Positions 1-5,367 of a stretch of 5,367 nt of DNA are shown one piece after another; position 1 is the stretch's first letter, and every line of letters starts with the position of its first letter. The notes under the pieces are model-generated. The model was given only the letters and a program-made list of their open reading frames with translations, searched no databases and was not told the DNA's origin. The stretch covers positions 1 through 5,367 of the forward strand of contig URTP01000134.1 in assembly GCA_900550835.1 (NCBI GenBank), read 5' to 3'. The position numbers and the translations under genes were made by a program. Source of the stretch: an uncultured Collinsella sp. (GTDB lineage Bacteria; Actinomycetota; Coriobacteriia; Coriobacteriales; Coriobacteriaceae).

Positions 1-1
1 G

Positions 2-915
2 CGCGGCGCCAACGGCGTCATCCTCATCAACACGAAAAACGGCCGCAACTCGGAGAAGATGAACGTCTCGGTCCGTCTGGAAAACACCTTCTCGATGCCC
101 ACGATGGTACAGCAGGTGGCCGACGGCGTGACCTACATGCAGCTCTACAACGAGGCCGTCTTCAACACCGCCAAGGAGACCGGAACGCTCCACGCCTACC
201 AGCCGTTCTACTCGGCCGACAAGATCAACGGCACGAAGGCGGGGCTCAACAAGTACCTCTATCCGAACAACGACTGGTACGACCTGATGTTCAAGGATTT
301 CTCGGTCAACCAGAACCTCAACCTCAACATCCGCGGCGGCGGCCGTAAGGTCAGCTACTTCCTCAACGCAGCGGTCTCGAACGAAAACGGCATCATCGCC
401 GACATCGAGCAGAACCCCTACGACGTGAAGATGAACCACCAGAAATACATCTTCCAGAGCAACGTCAGCGCCAACATCACCAAGACGACGGTCGTCGGCA
501 TCAAGGTCAACGCCCAGCTGGAGTACAACACCCGTCCGATCGAGGACATCGGCAACCTGTTCTACTACTCGATGCGCGCCAATCCGGTACGTTTCCCGGC
601 CACGCTCCCGGCCGAGGAGGGCGACACGTTCGTGCGCTACGGCAACAACGCCTCGTGGGACACCGGCGCCACCGACCTCAACCCGCTGGCCAAGCTGTCC
701 CGCGGCTACGGCAAGCGCTACTACTCCTACATGACGACGGCCTTCACGCTGGACCAGAACCTGGATTTCTTCACCAAGGGCTTGAGCGCCAACCTCACGG
801 CGTCATTCTACAACTACACCTATTCGGCGACCTACCGCACGGCAACCCCCTATTATTTCAAGGTCGAGGACGGCAGTTCGCTCAACCCCGACGGCACGGC
901 CAATCTCATCGGCCT
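2..915 (+). CDS. SusC/RagA-family TonB-dependent outer-membrane receptor, internal fragment
   Basis: This is part of a TonB-linked outer-membrane transporter of the SusC/RagA family, which works with a SusD-like lipoprotein to import glycans or peptides across the Bacteroidota outer membrane. The frame is open from base 2 and begins with RGANGVILINTKNG, the signature that closes the plug domain. The ATG at 59 is therefore internal, not a start. About 300 residues follow: the first barrel strands, including NNDWYDLMF and a GGG..VSYFLNAAVSNENGII stretch (fragment residues ~90-130) typical of the family, then many alternating aromatic/polar strands. Full-length members have roughly 1000 residues, so the signal peptide, most of the plug and more than half of the barrel are missing. 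SusC-like sequence stops near 900-915. The frame runs on to a TGA at 1013-1015, but those last ~30 residues are antisense to the U32 gene and not receptor. The family call is secure; substrate and genus are not determinable. Confidence 0.9.
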
Positions 916-930
916 CGAGCAGCGTTCCGT
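885..930. other. Probable chimeric assembly join between two genomes
   Basis: A Bacteroidota receptor reading rightward and an actinobacterial-type U32 protein reading leftward meet here, and each loses its family's C-terminal part. The U32 reading is still recognisable through MVDGTLLEADEIG (minus strand, about 945-905) and then becomes unrelated. The receptor reading is plausible up to about NPDGTANLIG (about 885-912). The two plausible zones overlap by a few tens of bases, so the exact breakpoint cannot be placed and may sit in short microhomology. There is no terminator, stop codon, inverted repeat or attachment-site-like sequence at the join. A real recombination event is possible but less likely than misassembly. 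Confidence 0.8.
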
Positions 931-1231
931 CCACCATGAGACGACGGACGCCGGCGTCGAGCAGCTGTGGTACCTGGGGCGTAAGGTCGATGGGGTAGGC
1001 GTCGTACAGGCGTGAGCGGCCGTGGATGTCGGTGCGCACCGGCATGACCTTGCCGTCGATATTCTTGAGCGACAGCTTGCGGGCGCGCAGGCGGCAGTTG
1101 GCACAATCGTGGATGCAGCCGTTGGCAACCTGCAGAATGCAATGCTCGCTTGTCATGACGCGCGGGCGGCCAAAGACGGTGATGCCCAGAGCCGCCAGTT
1201 CCCGGCTGAGGTACTGGGCGTTGGTGTTGAG
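915..1231 (-). pseudogene. Displaced C-terminal part of the U32 protein (after the frameshift, cut by the join)
   Basis: Shifting the minus-strand frame by one base at about 1231 restores U32-like protein: DEIVS continues as LNTNAQYLSRELAALG, then VFGRPRVMTSEHC. A second cysteine group follows, C-x7-C-x3-C-x2-C (codons starting at 1141, 1117, 1105 and 1096), then a basic and Asp/Gly-rich stretch (NIDGKVMPVRTDIHGRSR) and DAYPIDLTPQVPQLLDAGV. This pattern of a late Cys group followed by a PV.TD..GR segment is familiar from the C-terminal domain of long U32 proteins in Gram-positive bacteria. It adds about 105 residues, giving at least ~795 for the intact protein. Homology stops near 915, where Bacteroidota sequence begins, so the true C-terminus and stop are absent. 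It is not an independent gene: there is no ribosome binding site or sensible start. The break may be a sequencing or assembly error. Confidence 0.8.
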
Positions 1232-3300
1232 GAGACGATCTCGTCGAGCGTGATCTCGGGCGAGAGCCAAAACGCGCCGGCTCCGCGCTCGGCAAGTGCC
1301 TCCATGCAAGGCGTGTTGTGCACAGGCAGGCAAGAGCGAATCTCGGCCGTGGCGCCGGCACGCGCGGCTACGGCGAGCTCGGAGATATTGCCGACGGCGA
1401 CGGTGGCTCCGGCATTGATCCAGGGATCGACGCGGACGTGGTCAACGGCGCGGCAGACCTCATCGAGCACGGGTACGATGCCCTGCTCAAACGTATCGGC
1501 GGGGGAGAGCTTGGCCGCATCGAGCGCGTCGGTGGTCATGTAGATGCGCGTTGCACCCTCCGCCCGCGCTGCCTCGGCGGCCTCGAGCGAGGTGACGGTG
1601 GCGCAGATCTGCGGCTCGTCGCGGTAGTGCTCGGGCGCGGGGCGGGAATCACTGGTGACAATCGCCGGCAGCTCGAGCGTTTTCGCGCGCTCCGCGTACG
1701 GCGCCAGAATGGCCTCTTCCAGCGCCTTGCAAGCGGCGGCGCGCACCTTATGTACGGCGGAGAAACCCATGCCACAGCCCTCATCGAGCGCCACCTCAAA
1801 GCTCGCAGCCTCAAAGGGAGAGGAACCCATGCGGCCGACGTGCTCAACCAGATCGGACGCCTCGACCGCACGGGTCTTGGCGGCTTCGACGGTAAAGCCC
1901 GTGGCCGTGGCCGTAAGCGAAGGGTCGTCGCAGCAGGTGAGCGTAACGGTAAACGGCTCGCCCAGACGCGCCACGACGGACACATCAACAGCTCGGCGGC
2001 GCAGCACATCGCGCTTGAGCGCGGCGTCGGCGGCGTCGATGGCACGCTGACTGCGAATCACGCGGACGCGGCAGCCCTCGGGCATGCTGCGGGGTACGCG
2101 ACATTCGATGACTTCACCGGCTGCGGCATCATCGGCGGCAATGGTGGTCAGGAACTGGTCAAACTCGTTATCGTGGCGAAGCTCCAGCAGGTCGCCCTTG
2201 CCCACGGGCTCAAACAGCTCAATACGGGCGATGGCGGCGCGGCGACGGCGGTCGTCGGGCTTGAGGCCGCGCACATCGCGGTTGGCCGGGCGGCTGCCCA
2301 GCACCGTGCCCACGATCTGGCCGCGGTTGTTGGAACGCTCATAGCTCATCATCTCGTCGCCCGAGGTGCCGTCCTGATAGGCGTGCGTAAAGTCGCGGTT
2401 AAAGCAGCGCTTGAGCTGGCGCTGGCGGGCGGCTTTCTCGTCCTTGGCAACGGTGGTTCCGGCCAGCATGTCATCAATCTGATGACGATACACGTCGACG
2501 ATGGAATACACGTAATCGGGCGCCTTCATGCGGCCCTCGAGCTTGAGCGATGCGGCGCCGGCGTCATACAGACGGCGAACAAGCTGCGAAGTGTTGGTGT
2601 CGCGCGGGCACAGCGCGCGCTCGCGACCGGCGGGGGAGAGCGTGCGGCCGTTCTCGTCGATTAGCTCGTAGGGCAGGCGGCAGGGCTGGGCGCACATGCC
2701 GCGGTTGGCCGAGCGGCCCGCCATGGCAAAGCTCGACAGCAGGCACAGACCCGAGTAGCAAAAGCAGATGGCACCGTGGCTAAAGACCTCGAGGTCGACA
2801 TCGGGCGCGGCGTCGTGGATGGCGGCGATCTCGTCGATGGAAAGCTCGCGCGAGAGGGTCACGCGGTCGGCGCCCTGCTCGCGGCACCAGATGGTTCCGC
2901 GGTCGTCATGGATGTTCGCCTGGGTCGAGATATGCGTCTCGATGCCGGGCATCGTGCGCTTGACCTCAAAGAACAGACCCCAGTCCTGGATGATGAAGGC
3001 ATCGGCGCCCAGCGTGGAGCAGCGATGGATGAGTTGCAACGCATCGGCCATCTCGGACTGCTTGATGACGATGTTGACCGTGACGTAGACGCGCGAGCCG
3101 GCCAGGTGTGCAGCGCGGCAGGCCTGCTCAAAGGCCTTGTCGGTAAAGTTCGTTGCCTTGCGGCGGGCGTTGAAGCTGCCCATGCCACAGTAGATGGCGT
3201 CTGCTCCGGCAGCGAGTGCGGCGGCGAAGGGCTCCGGGCCTCCGGCGGGGGCCAAGAGCTCGGGTCTACGGTTGGTGGTTCGACTGGCGGTTGCGGTCAT
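1153..3300 (-). CDS. Peptidase U32 family protein (DUF3656-containing, RlhA-like), main open frame, frameshifted
   Basis: This belongs to the U32 family. Despite the name, the studied members (RlhA, TrhP, UbiU/UbiV) are Fe-S proteins that hydroxylate rRNA, tRNA or quinone precursors. A conserved PELLAPAGG lies at residues 13-21. The U32 signature EVFSHGAICFCYSGLC is at 171-186, with cysteines C179, C186, C203 and C207 (C231 also nearby) in the usual C-x6-C-x16-C-x3-C layout, likely ligands of a 4Fe-4S cluster. CFNRDFTHAY (299-308) and NNRG (324-327) are further family motifs. Residues ~445-535 resemble DUF3656 (MGSSPF at 491-496), as in RlhA, and an extra C-terminal domain follows. The ATG at 3300 is preceded by GAAAGG six bases upstream. 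The natural sequence ends at residue 690 (DEIVS); the last 25 residues are read out of frame after a missing base near 1231. It is divergent from ridA. The exact substrate is unknown; an RNA-hydroxylation role is inference. Confidence 0.88.
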   Translation of the reverse strand: MTATASRTTNRRPELLAPAGGPEPFAAALAAGADAIYCGMGSFNARRKATNFTDKAFEQACRAAHLAGSRVYVTVNIVIKQSEMADALQLIHRCSTLGADAFIIQDWGLFFEVKRTMPGIETHISTQANIHDDRGTIWCREQGADRVTLSRELSIDEIAAIHDAAPDVDLEVFSHGAICFCYSGLCLLSSFAMAGRSANRGMCAQPCRLPYELIDENGRTLSPAGRERALCPRDTNTSQLVRRLYDAGAASLKLEGRMKAPDYVYSIVDVYRHQIDDMLAGTTVAKDEKAARQRQLKRCFNRDFTHAYQDGTSGDEMMSYERSNNRGQIVGTVLGSRPANRDVRGLKPDDRRRRAAIARIELFEPVGKGDLLELRHDNEFDQFLTTIAADDAAAGEVIECRVPRSMPEGCRVRVIRSQRAIDAADAALKRDVLRRRAVDVSVVARLGEPFTVTLTCCDDPSLTATATGFTVEAAKTRAVEASDLVEHVGRMGSSPFEAASFEVALDEGCGMGFSAVHKVRAAACKALEEAILAPYAERAKTLELPAIVTSDSRPAPEHYRDEPQICATVTSLEAAEAARAEGATRIYMTTDALDAAKLSPADTFEQGIVPVLDEVCRAVDHVRVDPWINAGATVAVGNISELAVAARAGATAEIRSCLPVHNTPCMEALAERGAGAFWLSPEITLDEIVSSTPTPSTSAGNWRLWASPSLAARAS

Positions 3301-3306
3301 ATCCTG

Positions 3307-3338
3307 CCTTTCAAAATGCTCAGATACTCAAAAGTATA
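3307..3338 (-). promoter_or_regulatory. U32 gene start signals: possible -10 and ribosome binding site
   Basis: On the minus strand, TATACT (3338-3333) matches the -10 consensus at five of six positions and lies about 33 bases before the ATG. GAAAGG (3312-3307) is a reasonable Shine-Dalgarno sequence six bases before the start codon. No good -35 hexamer is present at 16-18 bases. The -10 overlaps a small inverted repeat, ATACT-CAAA-AGTAT (3324-3337), that could be an operator half-pair or chance. The ribosome binding site is more certain than the promoter. Confidence 0.4.
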
Positions 3339-3472
3339 GTGGTGCCATCGCGGCAGGCGATGCCCGTGCTCTAAGCGGGATAAAGTCTTCAGCAGCTTGG
3401 ACTGGCTGCTTCACATGAGAACCGTTCAGCGGTCCGGGGAAACCGTTGGGCGATAAAATATTCTCGAAGGCT

Positions 3473-3482
3473 GATAATTATC
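3473..3482. promoter_or_regulatory. Perfect 10-bp palindrome GATAATTATC upstream of ridA
   Basis: GATAATTATC reads the same on both strands and sits about 117 bases before the ridA start in a locally AT-rich patch. Its left half, GATAAT, could double as a -10 hexamer for ridA, but no convincing -35 lies 16-18 bases upstream. TAAAAT at 3454-3459 is an alternative -10, again without a clear -35. It could be an operator or a core promoter element; neither is proven. Confidence 0.3.
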
Positions 3483-3520
3483 TTGCATCGGGCAAACTCA
3501 TCCCCTACTATCCCAATCAA

Positions 3521-3566
3521 GCGCGGTGTTCAGACCGAACTGTGCCTCCCGGTGTGAACGCCGCGC
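3521..3566 (+). promoter_or_regulatory. Long hairpin in the presumed 5' leader of ridA
   Basis: GCGCGGTGTTC (3521-3531) pairs with GAACGCCGCGC (3556-3566) over 11 pairs, with one G-U wobble. The helix can continue inside as A3532-U3555, a G-G mismatch, then ACCG (3534-3537) with CGGT (3550-3553), closing a 12-base loop. It ends about 20 bases before the ridA ribosome binding site. A T-rich run (CCCTTTT, 3574-3580) lies some eight bases after the stem, too far for a classical intrinsic terminator. Possible roles are transcript stabilisation, attenuation or a regulatory leader. No known riboswitch class is recognisable. Confidence 0.4.
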
Positions 3567-3598
3567 TCCCGTTCCCTTTTACTTGTAAGGAGAAAAAC

Positions 3599-3976
3599 AT
3601 GAGCAAGACCGTCGTGTCTTCCGATAACGCACCCGCAGCCATCGGCCCGTATTCCCCCGGTATCCAGACTGGCAACATGGTGTTCCTGTCCGGCCAGCTG
3701 GGCATCGATCCCGCGACCGGCAAGCTGCCCGAGGGTGTCGAGGCCCAGGCCAAGCAGTCCCTCGCCAACGTCGAGGCTCTGCTGACCGCTGCCGGCGCCA
3801 CGTTTGCCGATGTCGTCAAGACCACGGTCTACCTGGCCGACATTGCCGACTTCGCCGCCGTGAACGAGATCTACGCCTCCAAGTTCGAGGCCCCGTTCCC
3901 CGCGCGCAGCGCTTTCCAGGTTGCCGCTCTTCCGGCTGGCGGTCTGGTCGAGATCGAGGTCGTCGCCGCTCTCTAA
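3599..3976 (+). CDS. ridA: RidA family reactive intermediate/imine deaminase
   Basis: This is a 125-residue RidA/YjgF/YER057c/UK114 protein, the usual length. RidA homotrimers hydrolyse reactive enamines and imines such as 2-aminoacrylate, released by PLP enzymes, to keto acids and ammonia, which protects PLP enzymes in the cytoplasm. Visible family features are IGPYSPGI (16-22), FLSGQLGIDPATGKL (29-43) with the active-site-region Ser, VVKTTVYLADI (72-82), PARSAFQVAALP (101-112) with the substrate-binding Arg103, and EIEVVA (118-123) with Glu120. Ala105 replaces the cysteine found next to this arginine in E. coli RidA. The ATG at 3599 is chosen because TAAGGAG (3586-3592) lies six bases upstream and the protein then starts exactly where the family does. 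The same frame is open back to 3446, but that extension has no RidA character. It is divergent from the U32 gene, convergent with the PAS-HTH regulator and ends at a shared terminator. Confidence 0.96.
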   Translation: MSKTVVSSDNAPAAIGPYSPGIQTGNMVFLSGQLGIDPATGKLPEGVEAQAKQSLANVEALLTAAGATFADVVKTTVYLADIADFAAVNEIYASKFEAPFPARSAFQVAALPAGGLVEIEVVAAL

Positions 3977-4006
3977 GGCGTTGACCACAACTAAACATGA
4001 CATGCA

Positions 4007-4044
4007 AAAAGACCCTGCAGCGCGTGCGAGCTGCAGGGTCTTTT
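4007..4044. terminator. Bidirectional intrinsic terminator between ridA and the regulator
   Basis: AAAAGACCCTGCAGC (4007-4021) is the exact reverse complement of GCTGCAGGGTCTTTT (4030-4044), giving a perfect 15-bp stem with an 8-base loop. The stem has a GC-rich core and an A-tract on one side and a T-tract on the other, so it can end transcripts in both directions. It lies 30 bases after the ridA stop and about 45 bases beyond the stop codon of the convergent regulator gene. Confidence 0.93.
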
Positions 4045-4088
4045 GTCAGGTGACGAATCGCTTGTGGAGCCGCGCTCCATTTTGCTCG

Positions 4089-4745
4089 TTAGCCCTCCTT
4101 GCGGACTTTTTGCAGGTAGCGGTACACGCTGGGCTCCGAGATGCCCAGCGCGGTGGCGGCGCAGGCCACGGCGCCCTTGAGCATGAACACCCCGTTGCCG
4201 TTGAGGTGGCGAATGGCGTCCACGCGGTCGCTCTGACCAAGCGACGCTACATCCAGCCCGCGCGCGCTCAGCAACTCGGCAATGCTGCGGTCGATGAGCT
4301 CCTGGGTGGACTCCGAAAGGCTTTCGACCTCGATAGGGGCGGGCTCCGTGCGCGTCGGCGCTGCGTCGAAGCACGCCATGAGCTGCTGCGCCATGGCGTT
4401 GATGGAGCGTACGGTCGAGAGGTCGGTGTTAACGCAGAGCATACCGACGATCTCGTCATTCTCGCGGATAAAGTACGTCGCTGACTCCAACGTCTTGCCA
4501 CCGGCACCGCGCCCCTCGTAGCCCGTGATAAACGGCAGGTCGCGATACTTAGGGTCGTGCATGATCTTGAGTGCCAGATCGGTGGCGGGGCCGCCGACCT
4601 TGCGGCCGCTCACGATGCCGTTGCGAATATCGACGATGGCGTGGTCGGGATCCGAGAAATCGTGCAGCACGATTTCGCTGTTTTTGCCGAGTATCTGCTC
4701 CAGAAAATCGACCATCGGCAAAAAGCGGCGTACGGTCTCGTTCAC
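4089..4745 (-). CDS. YheO/DauR-like transcriptional regulator (PAS_6 plus HTH)
   Basis: This is a cytoplasmic DNA-binding regulator of 218 residues, normal for YheO/DauR-like proteins. Residues ~5-115 form the YheO-type PAS domain: FLEQILGKNSEIVLHDF (14-30), HAIVDIRNG.VSGRKVGGP (35-53), and SATYFIRENDEIVGMLCVN (88-106), the conserved core that probably senses a small ligand. A linker (~125-145) leads to the C-terminal HTH: LNGNGVFMLKGAVACAATAL (181-200) and SEPSVYRYLQKVRK (203-216), where SVYRYL is the recognition-helix signature. I chose the GTG at 4745-4743 because AAAGGAG (4758-4752) is six bases upstream and family homology begins there. An in-frame ATG at 4886 would add 47 residues of unrelated sequence. 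DauR represses D-arginine catabolism in Pseudomonas; the ligand here is unknown. The gene is divergent from an NCS2 permease and convergent with ridA, so local control of the permease is plausible but inferred. Confidence 0.92.
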   Translation of the reverse strand: MNETVRRFLPMVDFLEQILGKNSEIVLHDFSDPDHAIVDIRNGIVSGRKVGGPATDLALKIMHDPKYRDLPFITGYEGRGAGGKTLESATYFIRENDEIVGMLCVNTDLSTVRSINAMAQQLMACFDAAPTRTEPAPIEVESLSESTQELIDRSIAELLSARGLDVASLGQSDRVDAIRHLNGNGVFMLKGAVACAATALGISEPSVYRYLQKVRKEG

Positions 4746-4751
4746 GGGCAA

Positions 4752-4758
4752 CTCCTTT
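4752..4758 (-). promoter_or_regulatory. Ribosome binding site that fixes the GTG start of the regulator
   Basis: Minus-strand AAAGGAG lies six bases before the GTG at 4745. It is the only strong Shine-Dalgarno sequence near the 5' end and decides in favour of a GTG start over the upstream ATG at 4886, which has no comparable site. Confidence 0.8.
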
Positions 4759-4878
4759 GGATGAAATCGGAAATGTTCATAACAATTTTTTCTCATGGTA
4801 ACACGCTGCTCATCATCTCGTATATCCGCAGGTACATGACGTAATGCAGACGAACGGTATGATTTTGGCGGTAAACGG

Positions 4879-4913
4879 TTGACCAAAAGAAAAGTTAGAT
4901 GTTATTTTGACCA
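4879..4913 (+). repeat. Two direct TTGACCA words in the divergent intergenic region
   Basis: TTGACCA occurs at 4879-4885 and 4907-4913, 28 bases start to start. The reverse complement TGGTCAA abuts the permease start codon (5091-5097). The spacing of the first pair is close to, but not exactly, whole turns of DNA. They may be operator half-sites for the divergently encoded regulator or another factor. One further copy at 3981-3987, just after ridA, shows that chance occurrence is possible. Confidence 0.25.
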
Positions 4914-4981
4914 GACACTTTCCTGACCTGCGGAAATTCATTATCTCAGCTGAAGAACAGTCTGATAACAAAAAATTATTA

Positions 4982-5010
4982 TTGAGAATGAGAATCATCT
5001 TTAATACGAT
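4982..5010 (+). promoter_or_regulatory. Candidate promoter for the NCS2 permease
   Basis: TTGAGA (4982-4987, four of six to the -35 consensus) and TACGAT (5005-5010, four of six to the -10) are separated by 17 bases, the optimal spacing. Transcription would begin near 5017, leaving a leader of about 80 bases before the ATG at 5098. The Fur-like site overlaps the -35, a usual position for repression. Confidence 0.45.
4983..4997. promoter_or_regulatory. Fur-box-like site upstream of the permease
   Basis: TGAGAATGAGAATCA matches the 7-1-7 Fur consensus TGATAATNATTATCA at 11 of 14 defined positions. Extended to 5002, the site matches the classical 19-bp iron box at about 14 of 19 positions. It overlaps the candidate -35 of the permease promoter, which suggests metal-dependent repression. 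No Fur-family gene lies in the window and the match was judged by eye, so binding by Fur or a relative (Zur, PerR) is inference. Confidence 0.4.
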
Positions 5011-5097
5011 ATGCAACGAAGGCACAACCTCAACCCCGCACTGCGTCACAATAGAGCGTTAGATGCGAAAACAACTATTTCGAGGATTGGTGGTCAA

Positions 5098-5367
5098 ATG
5101 ACCCAGGAGACGGTTACGAACGGCACTGAAGCCCTGTTCACTCGCGAAGGCATGCCTCCCGTTAAGGAAATGATCCCGTGTGCCCTTCAGCACGTACTGG
5201 CATCGTTTGCCGGCATCATTACCCCGGCGGTCATCATGGCCGGCGTCTACGGCTTTAATAGCCAGCAGAGCACCGACATCATCCAGGTCGCGCTCATTCT
5301 TTCGGCGATCGATACGGCCCTTCAGGCCTTCGCTCCCTTCCGTCGCATCGGCGGCGGCCTGCCCATC
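5098..5367 (+). CDS. NCS2-family nucleobase (xanthine/uracil) permease, N-terminal fragment
   Basis: These are the first 90 residues of a nucleobase:cation symporter-2 protein, an inner-membrane transporter that imports xanthine, uric acid, uracil or related bases with protons; the gene runs past the window. Evidence is PVKEMIPCALQHVLASFAG (21-39), the start of transmembrane helix 1 with the QH pair whose histidine (His32 here) is conserved and functionally important in UraA and XanQ, and a second hydrophobic helix (~60-80) leading to RRIGGGLPI (82-90), the lead-in to the conserved GLP-containing NCS2 motif. Members have about 430-480 residues, so roughly four fifths is missing. The ATG at 5098 has only a weak GAGG (5082-5085) ribosome binding site. 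An in-frame ATG at 5011 would add 29 residues but lacks a ribosome binding site and lies at the predicted transcription start. The purine-versus-uracil preference cannot be told from this piece. It is divergent from the PAS-HTH regulator. Confidence 0.88.
   Translation, partial: MTQETVTNGTEALFTREGMPPVKEMIPCALQHVLASFAGIITPAVIMAGVYGFNSQQSTDIIQVALILSAIDTALQAFAPFRRIGGGLPI

Larger units (their letters stand above)
4746..5097. other. Divergent intergenic region, regulator/permease, AT-richer than its flanks
   Basis: This stretch of about 350 bases separates the divergent regulator and permease and is visibly richer in A and T than the neighbouring genes. It holds the regulator's ribosome binding site, a poor minus-strand promoter candidate (GTGTTA, 17 bases, TATGAA ending near 4780), the TTGACCA words, the 8-bp palindrome TCAGCTGA (4946-4953), the Fur-like site and the permease promoter. 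I see no tRNA, purine or other known riboswitch, and no believable small gene. Confidence 0.6.

Noticed and set aside
59..1015. Receptor frame as a genuine complete or fusion protein
   Set aside because: The 5' side is plainly cut inside the plug domain, and the last ~30 residues are antisense U32 sequence, not a barrel end.
1094..1117. C-x3-C-x2-C in the U32 tail as a radical SAM motif
   Set aside because: Spacing matches, but it is C-terminal in a U32 protein and surrounded by U32-tail motifs, not at the start of a radical SAM barrel.
1318..2664. Long open frame of 448 codons on the + strand
   Set aside because: It lies wholly antisense to the U32 gene, is rich in Gly/Ala/Arg with no recognisable domain, and is a typical GC-rich shadow frame.
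3340..3412. Small stems such as CATCGC/GCGATG and AGCAGC/GCTGCT as a structured RNA or T-box
   Set aside because: Stems are only 6 bp, without T-box conserved elements or a U-tract; they are expected by chance in GC-rich DNA.
3446..3598. 51-residue N-terminal extension of RidA
   Set aside because: The frame is open, but RidA homology starts at the ATG at 3599, which has an excellent ribosome binding site; the extension covers the leader hairpin.
4746..4886. 47-residue N-terminal extension of the regulator from an upstream ATG
   Set aside because: It shows no family similarity, has no ribosome binding site and spans the regulator's own leader; the GTG at 4745 is well supported.
4813..5049. 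78-codon minus-strand open frame in the regulator/permease intergenic region
   Set aside because: It lies in AT-rich regulatory sequence, has no ribosome binding site or recognisable domain, and its residue composition looks random.
4914..5097. Purine or xanthine riboswitch before the permease
   Set aside because: I could not find the conserved three-way junction core of the purine class or a recognisable alternative aptamer.

Overview
The window appears to join two unrelated gut-bacterial genomes. Bases 1 to about 905 carry an internal piece of a SusC/RagA-type TonB-dependent outer-membrane receptor. That family belongs to Bacteroidota, and the GC-rich codon use suggests something like Alistipes. 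From about 905 to the end, the genes look like a GC-rich Gram-positive actinobacterium of the Coriobacteriia, most like Collinsella; this assignment rests on protein style and codon use and was not searched. The receptor (+ strand) and a U32-family protein (- strand) run head-on into each other. Both lose their C-termini at the same point, with no spacer, stop codon or mobile-element end between them. The simplest reading is a chimeric contig, not a fusion gene.

Layout: (1) 2 to ~915 +, SusC/RagA fragment lacking both ends. (2) ~915-3300 -, peptidase U32/DUF3656-type protein, broken by a one-base frameshift at about 1231 and cut off at its C-terminus by the join. (3) 3301-3598, divergent intergenic region with the U32 start signals, a perfect palindrome at 3473-3482 and a long hairpin (3521-3566) in the presumed leader of the next gene. 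(4) 3599-3976 +, complete RidA (enamine/imine deaminase). (5) 4007-4044, strong bidirectional terminator shared by two convergent genes. (6) 4089-4745 -, complete YheO/DauR-like PAS-HTH regulator with a GTG start. (7) 4746-5097, AT-richer divergent intergenic region with a Fur-box-like sequence overlapping a candidate promoter, and repeated TTGACCA words. (8) 5098-5367 +, N-terminus of an NCS2 nucleobase permease that runs off the window.

The last three genes may form a small functional neighbourhood. The regulator is divergent from a purine/pyrimidine permease and is a plausible local controller of it, and RidA detoxifies reactive imines that arise in amino-acid and nitrogen metabolism. That link is inferred from position only. 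I found no convincing new biological system. The most consequential observations are the chimeric join, the frameshift, the ridA leader hairpin and the Fur-like site before the permease.
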